From positions 57,824,065 to 57,888,064 of the forward strand of contig NC_134952.1 in assembly GCF_965638725.1 (NCBI RefSeq): a stretch of 64,000 bases of DNA. The letters run 5' to 3'. The stretch comes from Aptenodytes patagonicus (lineage: Eukaryota > Chordata > Aves > Sphenisciformes > Spheniscidae). The notes under the pieces are model-generated. The model was given only the letters and a program-made list of their open reading frames with translations. It was not told where the DNA came from and searched no databases. The translations under genes were made by a program, and so were the position numbers. Of the stretch, positions 1 to 11,800 are shown piece after piece (the first letter of the stretch is position 1; each line of letters begins with the position of its first letter).

Positions 1-2105
1 TGTTTGGAGCAAGTTCATACTTGTATTCACGTAAACATGTTCTAAGTGTCCGCAACAAACAATCATCAATTTAATTAGCCAAGCACCCATCTAACTATTA
101 GCAAGACCCATGCTGCTGTCCAGCAGACTGACTAAGCTTTCACACCTCTGTGCAGGCTTGGGATTCTGCCCAGGCACATGAGAGTTCATGATCGCAGCCT
201 CATTTCCAAATATCATACTGCTGCTTAAAACGACTAGAAGTACAAGTCAGTTTACAGCAATGCAGGTAAATTAGCAATCGCATTTTCTCACTTCATAAGA
301 GTACTTAATGTGAGTAGTTAAATGTGAGTCTTTCATTACGTCATTACCTTGTGTGCTTGAGTCAGTGTATTGGTCACAGTTTGTCCTGAATGATTAGTCA
401 CACTTCTTACAGCAACACCTCCCAGCACAGCCAAACATCTGAGACATTCAGTTTATCTTATGCACTTTTGCATGGGACAAACTGGCACAGTTCTCTTCAC
501 TGATCCTCCATATATCATCTACCTGCCCACTGCACTTCTTAAAACTTTAGAAAAGCCACTTTAAAACCTTAATTGTAAATGTTCAAACTGTCATGTCACT
601 TAGCACACAGATGTTGAAACAACAGACCATCATGGCTCAGCTTATCCCTTCTTAGTGTATTTACTTTTCCAATGCTGACTATTTCTTTTATCTGGCAATG
701 ACACTCTTTGGAATCTATTACTAGCACTGGGATTCCCAACCTATGCCAACACAGAATAATGCTAAAATTACCCTGCCTGAAGTGGCATCACTTTCTCTTT
801 AAACCTCCCTAACTTCAGTCAGAGCAGAGCAGGATAGTAATCTGAAGAATAAAAATTAAAGAATAGAAAATATAAAATACATTCATCCAGAATGCATTTT
901 TTAAATAAGAAATGCAACATTGGGCCCACAATAAATACAATACATAGATATCTGATATACTTAATGTATGACAGTACTTCACATTTTCTAGTACAGAAGT
1001 GTATTTATCAGTTTTATAGATGATTTTGCTAACGTCACTATGTTTTATTTCTTTTCCTTGTTCCAGGTACAAATTTCACTTTCCACATATTTCCTTTTAA
1101 AAAGGCATCTTCTTTTAACAATGACCCAGTTTAGTGCCATGTTTCTTGTCAGGTCTGAGTGACAAGCAGCTTATGCTGGTTATCAGGGTACTTTGCTACC
1201 AATCTACAACTGCAGTTTTGATCATTTGTCCCAGAAAGCTGTCACTATGTTTTCATAAATCTAAAAACTAAAAGAGGCAATAGTAAACAGACGCAGCAAA
1301 GCTTCTTAAAAGTGTTAAGGCAGGAACTAGTCTTTTAAATGTAACAGTTTTATACTCATGTTTTAGAATATATTTCCCTTAGGCAGCATGGAACTATACA
1401 ATCTCAACTGTTCTGATGTGCTCTGCAAGTATTAAAAGGGATTTTTAATAGACTGAAATGCCTGAAATCCCTAGACTTCTTGCATCAACAAGTCAAACTT
1501 CAACAGGGTGGGTTTAGCCTTTCATTCTTTTGAAGTAATATTGTAGGTAAACATGACTTACATGCTGTGATGATATTGTAGATATCGGGTGTCAGCACCT
1601 TGGTTCCATGTCAAAACCACAGAATCACAAACTGCAGAGCACAGACTTGCATTTGTATCCCTGGCCCAATTTCAGACTGCTCTGCCGTGGATAACCTCCA
1701 GCTATCCACCCGAGGCTACTGCGGCCACCAAACCCTTTGCCACTGGAGGGGCTAAGGAAACGAAGTCTGGCTGCTGTACCAGCAATGCTAGCAAAACCTG
1801 CAGCGGTTGAGGCAGCTCCCGGGACAGAGCGGTGTTTTGGGGACTGAGGGGATTGCCTCTAACCATGCTTCTGGAGATCTCACACGGGGGGCTGGGGGGC
1901 TGGTTCTTTCCCTTTATGGCAGGCTGCCCACTTCGGAGCTGCACGGTAGGTGCGAGGCCTCTCCTCGGGCGCCACCACACCGCAGCGCCCTGCCTGGCTC
2001 TCCCCACCGCGCCCCAGGCACGGCCGGACACGGCCCCACCGCCGGGGCGCCGCCAAGGGCGAGGGGGGGCCGGGCGAGGTATGCCGGCGCGGCTGCCTAC
2101 CGTAC
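1..2105 (-). other. MANBA: MANBA intron 1 (5' part)
   Basis: This is the beginning of the first intron of MANBA, read on the minus strand from the donor GTACG at 2101-2105 towards the left edge of the window. It is AT-rich up to about 1.6 kb, then becomes GC-rich as it enters the CpG island. I found no second MANBA exon, so the intron is at least 2.1 kb long and the remaining exons lie outside the window. No repeat or RNA gene was recognised here. Confidence 0.7.
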
Positions 2106-2790
2106 CTGGATGAGGCCCCGGCGGTGCAGGGCGGTGTGCACGCAGCCCGGCACCTCCCCTCGGAGCACCACCGAGCCATTCTCGTTGCCCAGCCGCCAGC
2201 TCCCCCGCAGGCTGTGCACCTCCGGGCCGACTGCGGCCGAGGCGCCGGCCCGGCCCGCAGCCGCCACCAGCACCAACAGCAGCGGCGCAGCTTGGCCCGT
2301 GGCGGCGCCCGCCCGCCCCCCAGGCAGCCGGCATGGCCGCCGGGAGGAGCGAGCAGGAGACTCGGGTGCAGCCGCGGCCCCGCGCCGCGGCCGCCTAACC
2401 ACCATGGCCCACGGAGACGCTGCTGCGGGACGACGGACGGACAGACAGACGGGGGGAGGGGGGCGGACGACCGGTCCCCGCGGCCGCCGGCGACCCGGCC
2501 ACGTCCTCAGAGGGCTGGGGCGGCGCTTCGGGCCGTTAGCGGCCGCTGGGGGTGGGGGCGGGGCGGGCGCGCGCCTCCTCCCGCCGCCCGTTAACGGCTT
2601 GTCGGGGCCGGGAGGCCGCTCAAGGGTAGCGCTGTAGCGGGGGAAAGGAAAGATGGCGCTGCTGAGGACGACCCAGCGCGGCTCCTCGGAGGATTTCCAG
2701 TCAGCTGGAGAGCGGCTTTCCCCATGGCGGCTGAGCGCAGCCCGCGTTGGACGTCCCTGACAGCAAGCGAGGGGGCTGAGACCGCTTTCC
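1940..2790. promoter_or_regulatory. MANBA: CpG island and promoter of MANBA
   Basis: Very GC- and CpG-rich block covering MANBA exon 1 and the sequence upstream of it. It contains GC boxes (GGGGGCGGGGCGGG near 2554-2568) and a YY1-like AAGATGGCGC at 2650-2659 on the plus strand. No TATA box was seen, so this looks like a dispersed-start house-keeping promoter. The YY1-like site lies about 245 bp upstream of the MANBA start and faces away from it, so it could belong to a divergent transcript; no such transcript is otherwise visible. Confidence 0.7.
2106..2405 (-). CDS. MANBA: Beta-mannosidase exon 1 (partial gene)
   Basis: Beta-mannosidase is the lysosomal glycoside hydrolase (family GH2) that removes the terminal beta-mannose of N-glycan breakdown products. 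Only exon 1 is present: 100 codons from ATG at 2403-2405 (context GCCATGG) to a CAG|GTACG donor, phase 0. Residues 39-50 form a hydrophobic Leu/Val/Ala core typical of a signal peptide. Residues 65-100 match the start of the mature enzyme as I remember it from human: SLRG-W, an NGS glycosylation sequon at 76-78, VPGCVH at 86-91 and GLIQ at the exon end. The core sits about 38 residues from the Met, whereas the remembered human signal peptide begins almost at once. The N-terminus is therefore unusually long, or the true start differs; no other in-frame ATG lies between. The catalytic domains are outside the window. Confidence 0.85.
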
Positions 2791-5700
2791 CGCCCCCTCC
2801 CCGGCTAAAGCGGTGATGGGTACTTGCACAAACCCCTGTCCAAGCGACTCTTCAAGCAAGTCGGCACAACGTGAGGGCAGAAAAGCTTACCGAGCAGGGC
2901 GTTCACATTAACAGCAGAAGAAAGAAAAAAAAAAAGTGTGGGTTTTTTGCTGCAAGAAGAGGCACAGTGGAACATTGATAATAGGAGCAATATAAGGTTA
3001 CAAATCTTTCAGACGTAGCAAATTTACTTAGAGCTCTAGAAGACTGCAGTGAAGTGGGAGGAAAGAGCTGTGACAACACTGCAACAGGTACTTTCAGTAT
3101 TGGCTCCCTCAAGTCGAGATTTTACATGGCCTCAGACTTCCACCTCCTTTTTCTCATAAAATTAGAGAGGCATATAAAACCTGAACAAACGTCTCAAAAA
3201 AAAAAGTACTCTGGCTTCTCATAAAGCAATGCTAGCACTGTTGCTGTAGATTTTGTTTATAAAAATTGAGTATGTTCATCTGCAAAGGAACAGAAGGGTC
3301 AGCTCCAAAGAAACAACCTGATGTATGGTTTCCAAACCACACTGCAGCTTTCCTGCATGACCTTGCTAGCTTAATCTCTTCATTCACAGCCCAAACCCAG
3401 GAATTAAAGCAATAAGTTCTTAAATGGCTCAGTGGAAGGAGCGAAAGGCAATCAGTGGCCTGAGCTACTCCTTTAGGGGTAGCCAGCCACCCTACTTCAT
3501 GCTCTGTTTCCACTGAACCCTGGTACAGAAGGGCCTAGATCACCTCCATAAATTGGAGATGTTTCACACAATGGCATGGTTGCACTTTGTCTAGCTGTTC
3601 CTCCAGCTGAAGCTGTACAGCAGGTGGAAAACAGCTGTGCAATCCACTGAATCTCATTTTACAATATAGAGAAGTGCTCAGACTTTGAAGACTCTCGCAA
3701 TTGCAAGAGTGACTAGCCCACATACCTTCCAAAGGTTGTGACAGCACAAACCAGAAGAGTATCTAAGAACTTTTGAGACTAGCTTCCCTGTATGCCTGCT
3801 CAGCTGTGAGCAGATTAGAAAGCAGTTGGCTTGCTTTTCTTTGGATACAAATTACTTTACTCCCTCACACAGCTCAACATGAAATTGAAAATGCTCATTT
3901 CAGCAGCCATTCCATGACCTTAGCTTATGGTTTGTAGCATCTTTGGGGTGGGGTTTAGGGTTTTTTTTGGTGGTGGTGGTTTTTGTTGTTTATTCTTAAA
4001 GCATAGTTTATTAAATGAATGTTCCATTTGGATTTGTGTAATTTTTACTTCTTTTATGAGCCAGGTCAGAATCTTGGTCAGGCAGGTAATTTGCTGTCTC
4101 GGAATACACTTAAGTGAGAAGGTGAAATATGCTTAAACTGAAAATCTTGCAAATTCCTTTGAAGAAGTAATGCTACCAGTAGTGTCACTTACCTTCCTGT
4201 TACTATGTAATTTTTTTTTTCTTTTAACAGAAGAGTTGGGTCACTGTGCATACAAAGAAAGCAAACTACTAACTGCATGTAGGTGCATACACGTGATTCT
4301 GCACAGAAATGCAGCCAACCAATAGCATTCAAAGAAACCCCAATTAACTGCAGGACTTTATTCAGTTTTTCCATTTCTGTCCTTATGTTTTCTTATTGTC
4401 TGTAATTATAAACTGTAAAATTAGAGGTGGAAAGAATACATAAAGCACCTTGAGATGCTAAAGAGTTAATTAGCTTAACAACATATATACAGTTCATACA
4501 CCAAATCACATAAGAGTAAAGTTTGACTGACACAAAAACATGCTGCTGCTCCTGGTATGCAGCATAGAGTGCAAGAGTGAACCACAGACAAGAATAGGGA
4601 TACCAGAGTTTTGTTTTGGCTCCTGGCTTTCACACACCTAATTCAGCACACCATAAGAATCCACCCTAGATATGTGTTTAAAACATTACTGAACATGGTC
4701 AACATGCCTTTATATTTCTGATCCAAATCCTTTTCAGCTGACAACCCTTCGTTTCAATACAACATAAAAATGCCAGTCCTTCCATTCATCTACCATATAA
4801 AGAAAAAGTACACAATATAACCACAGGTGATTTTTTCACCTGTGAGAGCACAGGGGCACACAGTTCTGAGAAATACTGGTCCAAGGAGAGAAACAGTAGC
4901 TGATCTTTTTGTCACTCTGGAAAAAAAAATCTCTGCTACCAGCTTCAAAAAGGGATGGCTGGGACCCATACTGTTTGGCAGCAGAACTCTGTGCAGAAAT
5001 GTAGCTGTTGGAACAGTTACTGTGTATTTTTAAGACTGAGTAACCCACATTCAATATATTGACTAACTGAAATGCAGGTCCCATTTCAGTTCAACTCCCA
5101 GCCATCTTTTAGCAAGATTGGCAAAAAAGACTATCATCGTAGGAGATTGAATTACCCCATCTGGCTTTGCATGTTGTAGAATTCAGTCAAAGTTAGTATC
5201 TTCTCACCTTTAAAAGTTCAGACTATAAAATCATTATACATTAATAGTAGAAAGCCTTGTTCTGTTTCTGCCCGCATCTGTCAATGAGTAATGCTTTCAG
5301 GACAATCAAACAATTCGGTGTATTTTCCTTAAATTCACTCAAACACTAAAAGCATTTAAACACTGTAGTGCTGCTTGAGAGATCTTGTAGGATATTATCT
5401 CTCAAGAAGCAGATTTACAGAGAATTAAATTTTAATGCTACCAAAGAACAACTGCAAGCTGGCTTTTTTTTTTTTTTTAAATGAATCTTTTTCAGCAAGT
5501 CATGTGGTAGCTTCCCAGTAAGAAGGAAACTGCATTTCAAGATGTTTACTGTACTTCCGTGTTTTCTTTGCCTTTTATTCCTTCTGCTGAAGACTGACTG
5601 GAGCAACACACACACAAAAAAACCTCAACCTAAAAACAATGCTGTAATTAAGTAAGTATTCTGAGAACATGCTGTTTCCTTGTTCAAGGCTTATAATTAA

Positions 5701-8601
5701 GTTAAATCATGTCCCAGTTTTAGGGTTTGTTTTCTGTTTGTTTGAGGGTATTTTTAAAAAAATGACATTTTTACTGTTTAAAGATACTAAAGTCTTAAAG
5801 GCTGTGGTTTTATCTTTTAAAATCTTACACAAAACAAGATCTTTTGTGTGGCTTTCTTTTACGGTGTACCATATGCAATTTCCTTCTGAAATGCCACAAA
5901 TTTAGGAGGTTACTACAATTCTTACTTTACAATACTGCAAGTGGATATTCTTTATCAACTAAGACAAAAAGCTGAAGGCAAAACCATGCCTTTGGCTCTA
6001 TTAGAATAAATTCAGAGTAGTTCCATTGAAGCTGCCCAAATTCTGCCGTGTTAATCCAGAAGTCTTTTGTTTCCAATTGCTATGCAATCTCTATCATCAC
6101 AACAGGCTGCTGCTGTTTTCTCTTTCAAATTCATGTTCAATGAGTTCATGCAAAGGTTTTAAACAAACAGGTTCTCACAGATTTGGCTGCAGTACTTTTA
6201 AGATATTACTGCCCCCACCTGTCCACCCTGTACCATTCTTCTGCTGAAGGTTACCACCTCTAAAGCAAAACCGGACTTATGTTCACACCAGTCCGTATCG
6301 GGGCTTGCTACCTCTTGGTAACCATACACCACTGCGGATACCACCACCACAGACCATTTGTCAAAGATGCAAAACAACTAAAGGATCATCTACTTTGGGG
6401 AGTTTTGCATAGATGCAGCAATATCGATGCAGACATGTTGGACAAATACTGGTGTAAAACTGGACTGGTGTTCGCATGACTAAATACCTTCAGACAGTAC
6501 AGCACATCTGTATGAAAGCCCTACACCTTCGCAACATAATGCCTGTCCTCTGTTTCATGACTGCCTCTGCAAAACATAGAACTGCTATGCAAAATAGTTA
6601 CTCTCTGGGCTGGCGTAAAGGCAGTACGGTGCAGGGAGCCCTCCAGCTATAGATTTGTAAAGGACAGACAGAAAGAACATGTTTCAGGCATTATTCTATA
6701 TTTATCTTGAATTCCATCCAAAAAGGATGTTAAAAATAAAGTGAGGAAATAAATTAACATTGCTTTTAGATGAGGACATTTAATACATCACTAGAAGAGA
6801 ACGTTGTACTAGGTTATCACGAGCAAAATACAAATGACAATCTAAGTGGTAGGCCTAAAGTTTCTTTCAGAATTATTGTAAAGTCTGCAGGTCATTGCAA
6901 GGGGATTTCCTTAGCAAACAGAATTACTCAACACTAACAATCACAAGTAATTAAAAATAATTATGTGGAAGGGAAGCAACTGCTCCAGGCAAATACTACA
7001 TGGAGGGGAAAAAGCAAAAATAGGTAATAATAATTTTAAAATTGCATAAGCAGAAAGGCAGGTGATACCTTGAGTATACCCTTAAACTTCATCAGGTATG
7101 CTGGGGCAAAAGCCTGTATTTATACCTCTACATAACATCTTGTTTTGAGATGAGCTCAAACCACAGGATTTAGGTTTCAGGTCACCACCTTCCATAGCAC
7201 AGACACAAAAAGCATAAGGATCTTAAAAGCCAGCATGACCAGATTCCTAAAGACAAGTTCTTTAGAAGGTGGAATTCCCATAGCTTTTATTCTCTTCAAT
7301 TTATAAACAATTTTGAAACAATCCTAATCTATTTATAAGATTATGTAACACTGACCATTGTTATTTACCCTTTGTCTCATGAGCAGCAAAGCCACTGTCT
7401 TACGACTAGGTATGGTGCTGTCCAAGCTCCCCATGAACTCTCATTAAAACTTACTTAAAATTTATCTAGAATCAAAACTGATTTTCTGGCACTTACAGGA
7501 AAGCAGTAGTACATATGGAGGCATTACGAAACAGCTTGCTTAGCCTTTCTTAAAGGTCTAAAACTAGACAGTCACCTGTGACCACAATACAATGTATGAC
7601 TTGGCTCTAAATGCCTAAAATTAAATCCCTCAAAACGTGGGTATCACAGGTAACAAACTGTTTCTCCCATGACAGAAGTTTGAGAGGCTTCACTGAGTCT
7701 TACTAACACTGTGTACTTCTCTTGGCATTTTGCCAGCTGAGTGCAGGACATACCAAACAGATTACGCTAAGTATGAAACATATATCCAGCCTACTGTTTT
7801 AATGAATGTTTTCCATGCAGGTGAGTATTATGAGAATGTCAACAAAGATTTATAGCTGATAAATTGGATGAGTAAACTTAAATGGATTTGGAGTTGCCAA
7901 AACACCTGGGAGCTGCATTTCTTTTTCTAGCTCAGTCACTTCAGACAAACCACTGGGGCAGGTCAGGACCTCTGTTTCTCAAACCTTTAGTGGGGGTAAT
8001 GCACCTGGCTCCAGCACTAGGACAAACTCTGTCCATTCATTTCTGCAAAAGTCACCCTAATGCAAGCACCAGGGAATATTCAAAATAACTTTACTGAAAA
8101 CTGTGGGTACTCAAGAGACACTTTTTTCCCCTCTTGAAAGATTATTTCAGCACCTACAAGACTTGCCAGAATTCTTAATCAATGAAGCCCCCACTGAATC
8201 AACTCAAGCCCCACTTACGCAACAGCATAAGCCAAGAGCCTGCCTACATATGGGAAAATCCTCGCTTGTCTGAACAATTCCAGTGCAAGCCCCTTACTAA
8301 CAGCACTACATCCTCATGCAGTCCAGGATGCTACATGCCACATCGCTCACTGCACTGGTACAAAAACCGGTACTTACTCTCAGGAGTAAGTTACAGAAAT
8401 TGACTCATACACATTCATCAAGCAGACGTACTTTAATATGGGCTCTGTTTTTTTTTTTTCCAAATTACTTAGTACACAAACAGCACTAAAAAATACTACT
8501 TTATACACACCCATCTGTAAAAAAGGCATTACATGTTCAATTTGCATTGTAACAAAAAGGAAAGACTACTGCAGCAAACAAAGAGAATAAGGAGTACGAA
8601 G
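2791..8601. other. Intergenic DNA, nothing recognised
   Basis: AT-rich single-copy-looking DNA between the MANBA promoter and the 3' end of UBE2D3. It has short A/T runs only (for example near 2925 and 5463). Open frames here are under 100 codons and lack protein-like sequence or paired splice sites. I see no gene, RNA gene or recognisable transposon in this stretch. Confidence 0.6.
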
Positions 8602-8872
8602 GATCATAGCATATCTCAAGTTGGAAGGGACCCATAAGGATCATCGAGTCCAATCCCCTGCTCCTTGCAGGACTACCTAAAACTAAACCATATGACTAAG
8701 TGTCATCCAGACGCTCCCTGAACTCTGACAGGCTTGGTGCCGTGACCACTTCCCTGGGGAGCCTGTTCCAGTGACCAACCACCCTCTCAGTGAAGAACAT
8801 TTTCCTAATGTCCAATCTGAACTTCTGATGCAGCTTCACTCCATTTCCTCGTGTCCTGTCGTACTCTTGTAC
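8602..8872 (-). mobile_element. CR1 LINE 3'-end fragment
   Basis: The block reads as the reverse complement of the 3' untranslated end of a chicken-repeat-1 non-LTR retrotransposon. It begins with a degenerate CATAGAAT-like octamer (the complement of the terminal ATTCTATG), then TTGGAAGGGACC, a 'cctgttccagtg' segment, and the 'cctaatgtccaatctgaac' and 'tttcctcgtgtcctgtc' segments shared by avian CR1 copies. It is a dead 5'-truncated copy of about 270 bp with no coding capacity. This repeat is the clearest sign that the DNA is avian. Confidence 0.93.
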
Positions 8873-11800
8873 TATCTGACTACAAATTTCTTGGTTTGGT
8901 ACTAGTTAAAATTTTAGTATTTTGATACTTGCACTGGAAGCAGGGAAGGCAGGCAGTATTATGCCTCTAGCCAAAAAACTAAAGAGCCTTAGGAATTTGA
9001 AAAGAACCTTGTCTCTTCAGCTCAGTCCCTGGTGAAAGAAGAGCCCCAACCTCTTCAGCGAGTGGCTACGTTAAGATACTACTCACACTCGTTTACAGCT
9101 AAATTCTTAGCCCAGTGGATCCAAATAATCTGGTACTCAAATTATTGCCTGTACCTTTGATAGCTGCTACAAGTGTCACAGATCCATGGAAGAGCTCTGT
9201 TTTTTCACCACTAGGGCTGCAGGTAGGCACAAAGGCAACGGCAGCCTGTAAGAAAGGATCTAAAAAACACAAGAGATCACTGCCTGGAATCCTCCAAGAT
9301 TGTTTCAGCAAGTGTAAAGACCTTTAGCTAGTCTAAACTGGTATAGATCTACTGAAAGAAGGAAAGCTACACTATAACTTCAATTAACCCTTTGTATATA
9401 AATATTCAGCATGCATTTTGATGTCTATAGAATATTTCACAAAAGTGCCACAATGTTCTGAAGGTATTTAAAGTTTTAATTATTAGTGAGTTAAAGAGTG
9501 AGCAGCCACCTAAGTTTTTGGTACTTTTACATACTAGAAAAACAAACAGCATTCAGCAAATAATCATTTCCAAAGGTATGGCTCTTCACCACAGGAAGCT
9601 GTCATGACTCCAAAAGGTTATTAAGCACTTACAAAGTTTAAGATGCAAAATCATCTTGAAAACTTACCTGTCAATAAAGGTTCTATTATGTTGATTCTCT
9701 CAGCATTTTTTGAATACTGTTTATCAGCAGTGGTCATATTGACAAATAGTTTTAAAGGCCTGGAACTATGCCCTGAGGAATTTCAATCACACCAAAAAAA
9801 TACTTAAAACTATTTAAAAAAAAATTAGGCAATTTAGTCTAATGACGGAGTTCAATATGCCTAGCAAGTTGACAAATAACAATTTTTCCTCAATATTCAC
9901 TTTGGAGTCCTCCATACCTGGTCACAACCATGAAGGTTTACTTGGAGGACAGAAGGGTACAACTAAGCTTTCTTCTCCCATCTCCTGCTTTGACAGTTAA
10001 CAGTGGACAGCTTAATGCTGACATGAGAAAGCCACTGCATGACTGGAAAGAGTCACTCATTGTTTAGTGAACATCTTGGTGGCAATTTTAACTTGGAGAT
10101 TTTTCAAGACCTCTTCTGTTTTGTTGTGTTCTCTTAGTACCAAGGATGCTGATCCACTGTTTATCCTTCCAGCTTCCCGGCAATGACCCATAATCTTGTA
10201 ACCACAAACTCTGATTGCTGCTACTTCCTCCTAGCACAACTCTTCTAGAAGAGCTTATCAGTTCGCTGCAGCTGGCTCAGAAGGTACAGCTGGCTGCCCT
10301 CTCCACTGTCCACACCCTAAATTATTCATGATGTATGTGTCAGCATATGCTACATGGTAACTTCTCTTTAAAAATTCAGTGAGATTGACAACATTGTGCT
10401 CTTCCCCTTCACTCTTTGTCCTCGCATATCTGCACTCTAGATTCCTAATCCTAATATGTGGTGGTTGTTTCACCTACACTCATCTAACCTAAAAACTTAA
10501 GATAAGTTTCTTAACCCATTTTTTAAAGTATTTTTACAAGCTCTCCTCCCAATTAGAACCACTGCAGCAGTTAACGGAGTAAAAAGATTCTAAGTTGCCC
10601 CTTTCTCCATGCTTTGCACCTCAAGAGGCATTACTTGCCCTAGCAATTGCATAAAATACTGGTTCATGCTGCTTCGTTTAGAAGCACTGAGTCCCCAGGC
10701 ACTGCCTAGCTAAGTTACATGAGAAATTCCCCATCAGATCAGGGAAGACAGCAAAAAGCAGCCCTATCTAGCAGGGTAGGTGTATGTGCAAGAAACGGGC
10801 AAAATGAAGTTCAGTTCTCTAAAGGGTGGAGACAAACATTGCAGGGTGGCTGTGGGAAGGAAAACAAGGTTAGGAGGGCTGATTGGTCAACTACAACCTA
10901 TTTCTGTATTGGGTCTCCTGCCCTGTGAAGCAGAGATGTTCTAGCTTCAGTTAAGCAGCAAATGGCAACTTCTCTTTTAATCTTCCTCTTTTTTTCTCCC
11001 ACCCCCCCACAAAGCACAGCATAATGCATGTGTGGCCAGTAAGATGCCACATCAGCCACGTTAAAAAAAAAAAAAAAGCAAGCTGTTTCAAGGAGTTAGT
11101 TTCACATCCAGAAGTTTTACGGTAATTGGTCCATGGCTTTCCACAAGCCTGTCTTTTCATGTTTTCATTCTGAAAAGTTGGGAGTATTTTTCTACATCAG
11201 TCGTACCAGTATCAGAAAGAATATTATGTGCAAAAATATGCTTCAGGGTTACCTGCATTTTCTTAAGGCTTGAGTTTTCTCATCTCATTTATGGTTAATC
11301 CAAACAGAATGCATTTTTACTTCTTTCCCAATTTATAAATAAAAAGTTAAGGCTATGAAAATTCACATCCTTTGCACTGAAACAGTAATTCTGAGTGTGA
11401 AGTGCAGCACATATGAAGCAGGAGTGGAAAAAAGCCTAGCTAAATTAAGTAACAGCCACCTACCTACCTCCGCTCTAATTCAATTGCTTGTGATTGTGTG
11501 ATGATACCTTGAAGTGCAGCTTTCAATGAATTTGGAATGGATTCTCAGGAAACTTAAATCATTACATAAACAAGACCTGATATCCTCATGCAATACAACT
11601 CAAACTGTAAAAACGTTAAGAGCAGTTAGTACAGCCAACAACAGAAAAAGGGGGTCACGATTCATTTACACAGGAAAGTTCTACCTCTTATGCTGGTTAG
11701 ACTCACTATCTGCACTTGTCCCATGGCAGCTTGTTACTGAGCTTAGAACTCATGCCCAAGCAAACCATGAACTCCCAAACCAAAGGATTTTTACACTACA

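Noticed and set aside
1702-2637. Long open frames (210-276 codons) in the MANBA island
   Set aside because: Same cause: GC-rich island. Only the frame with the MANBA signature is supported.
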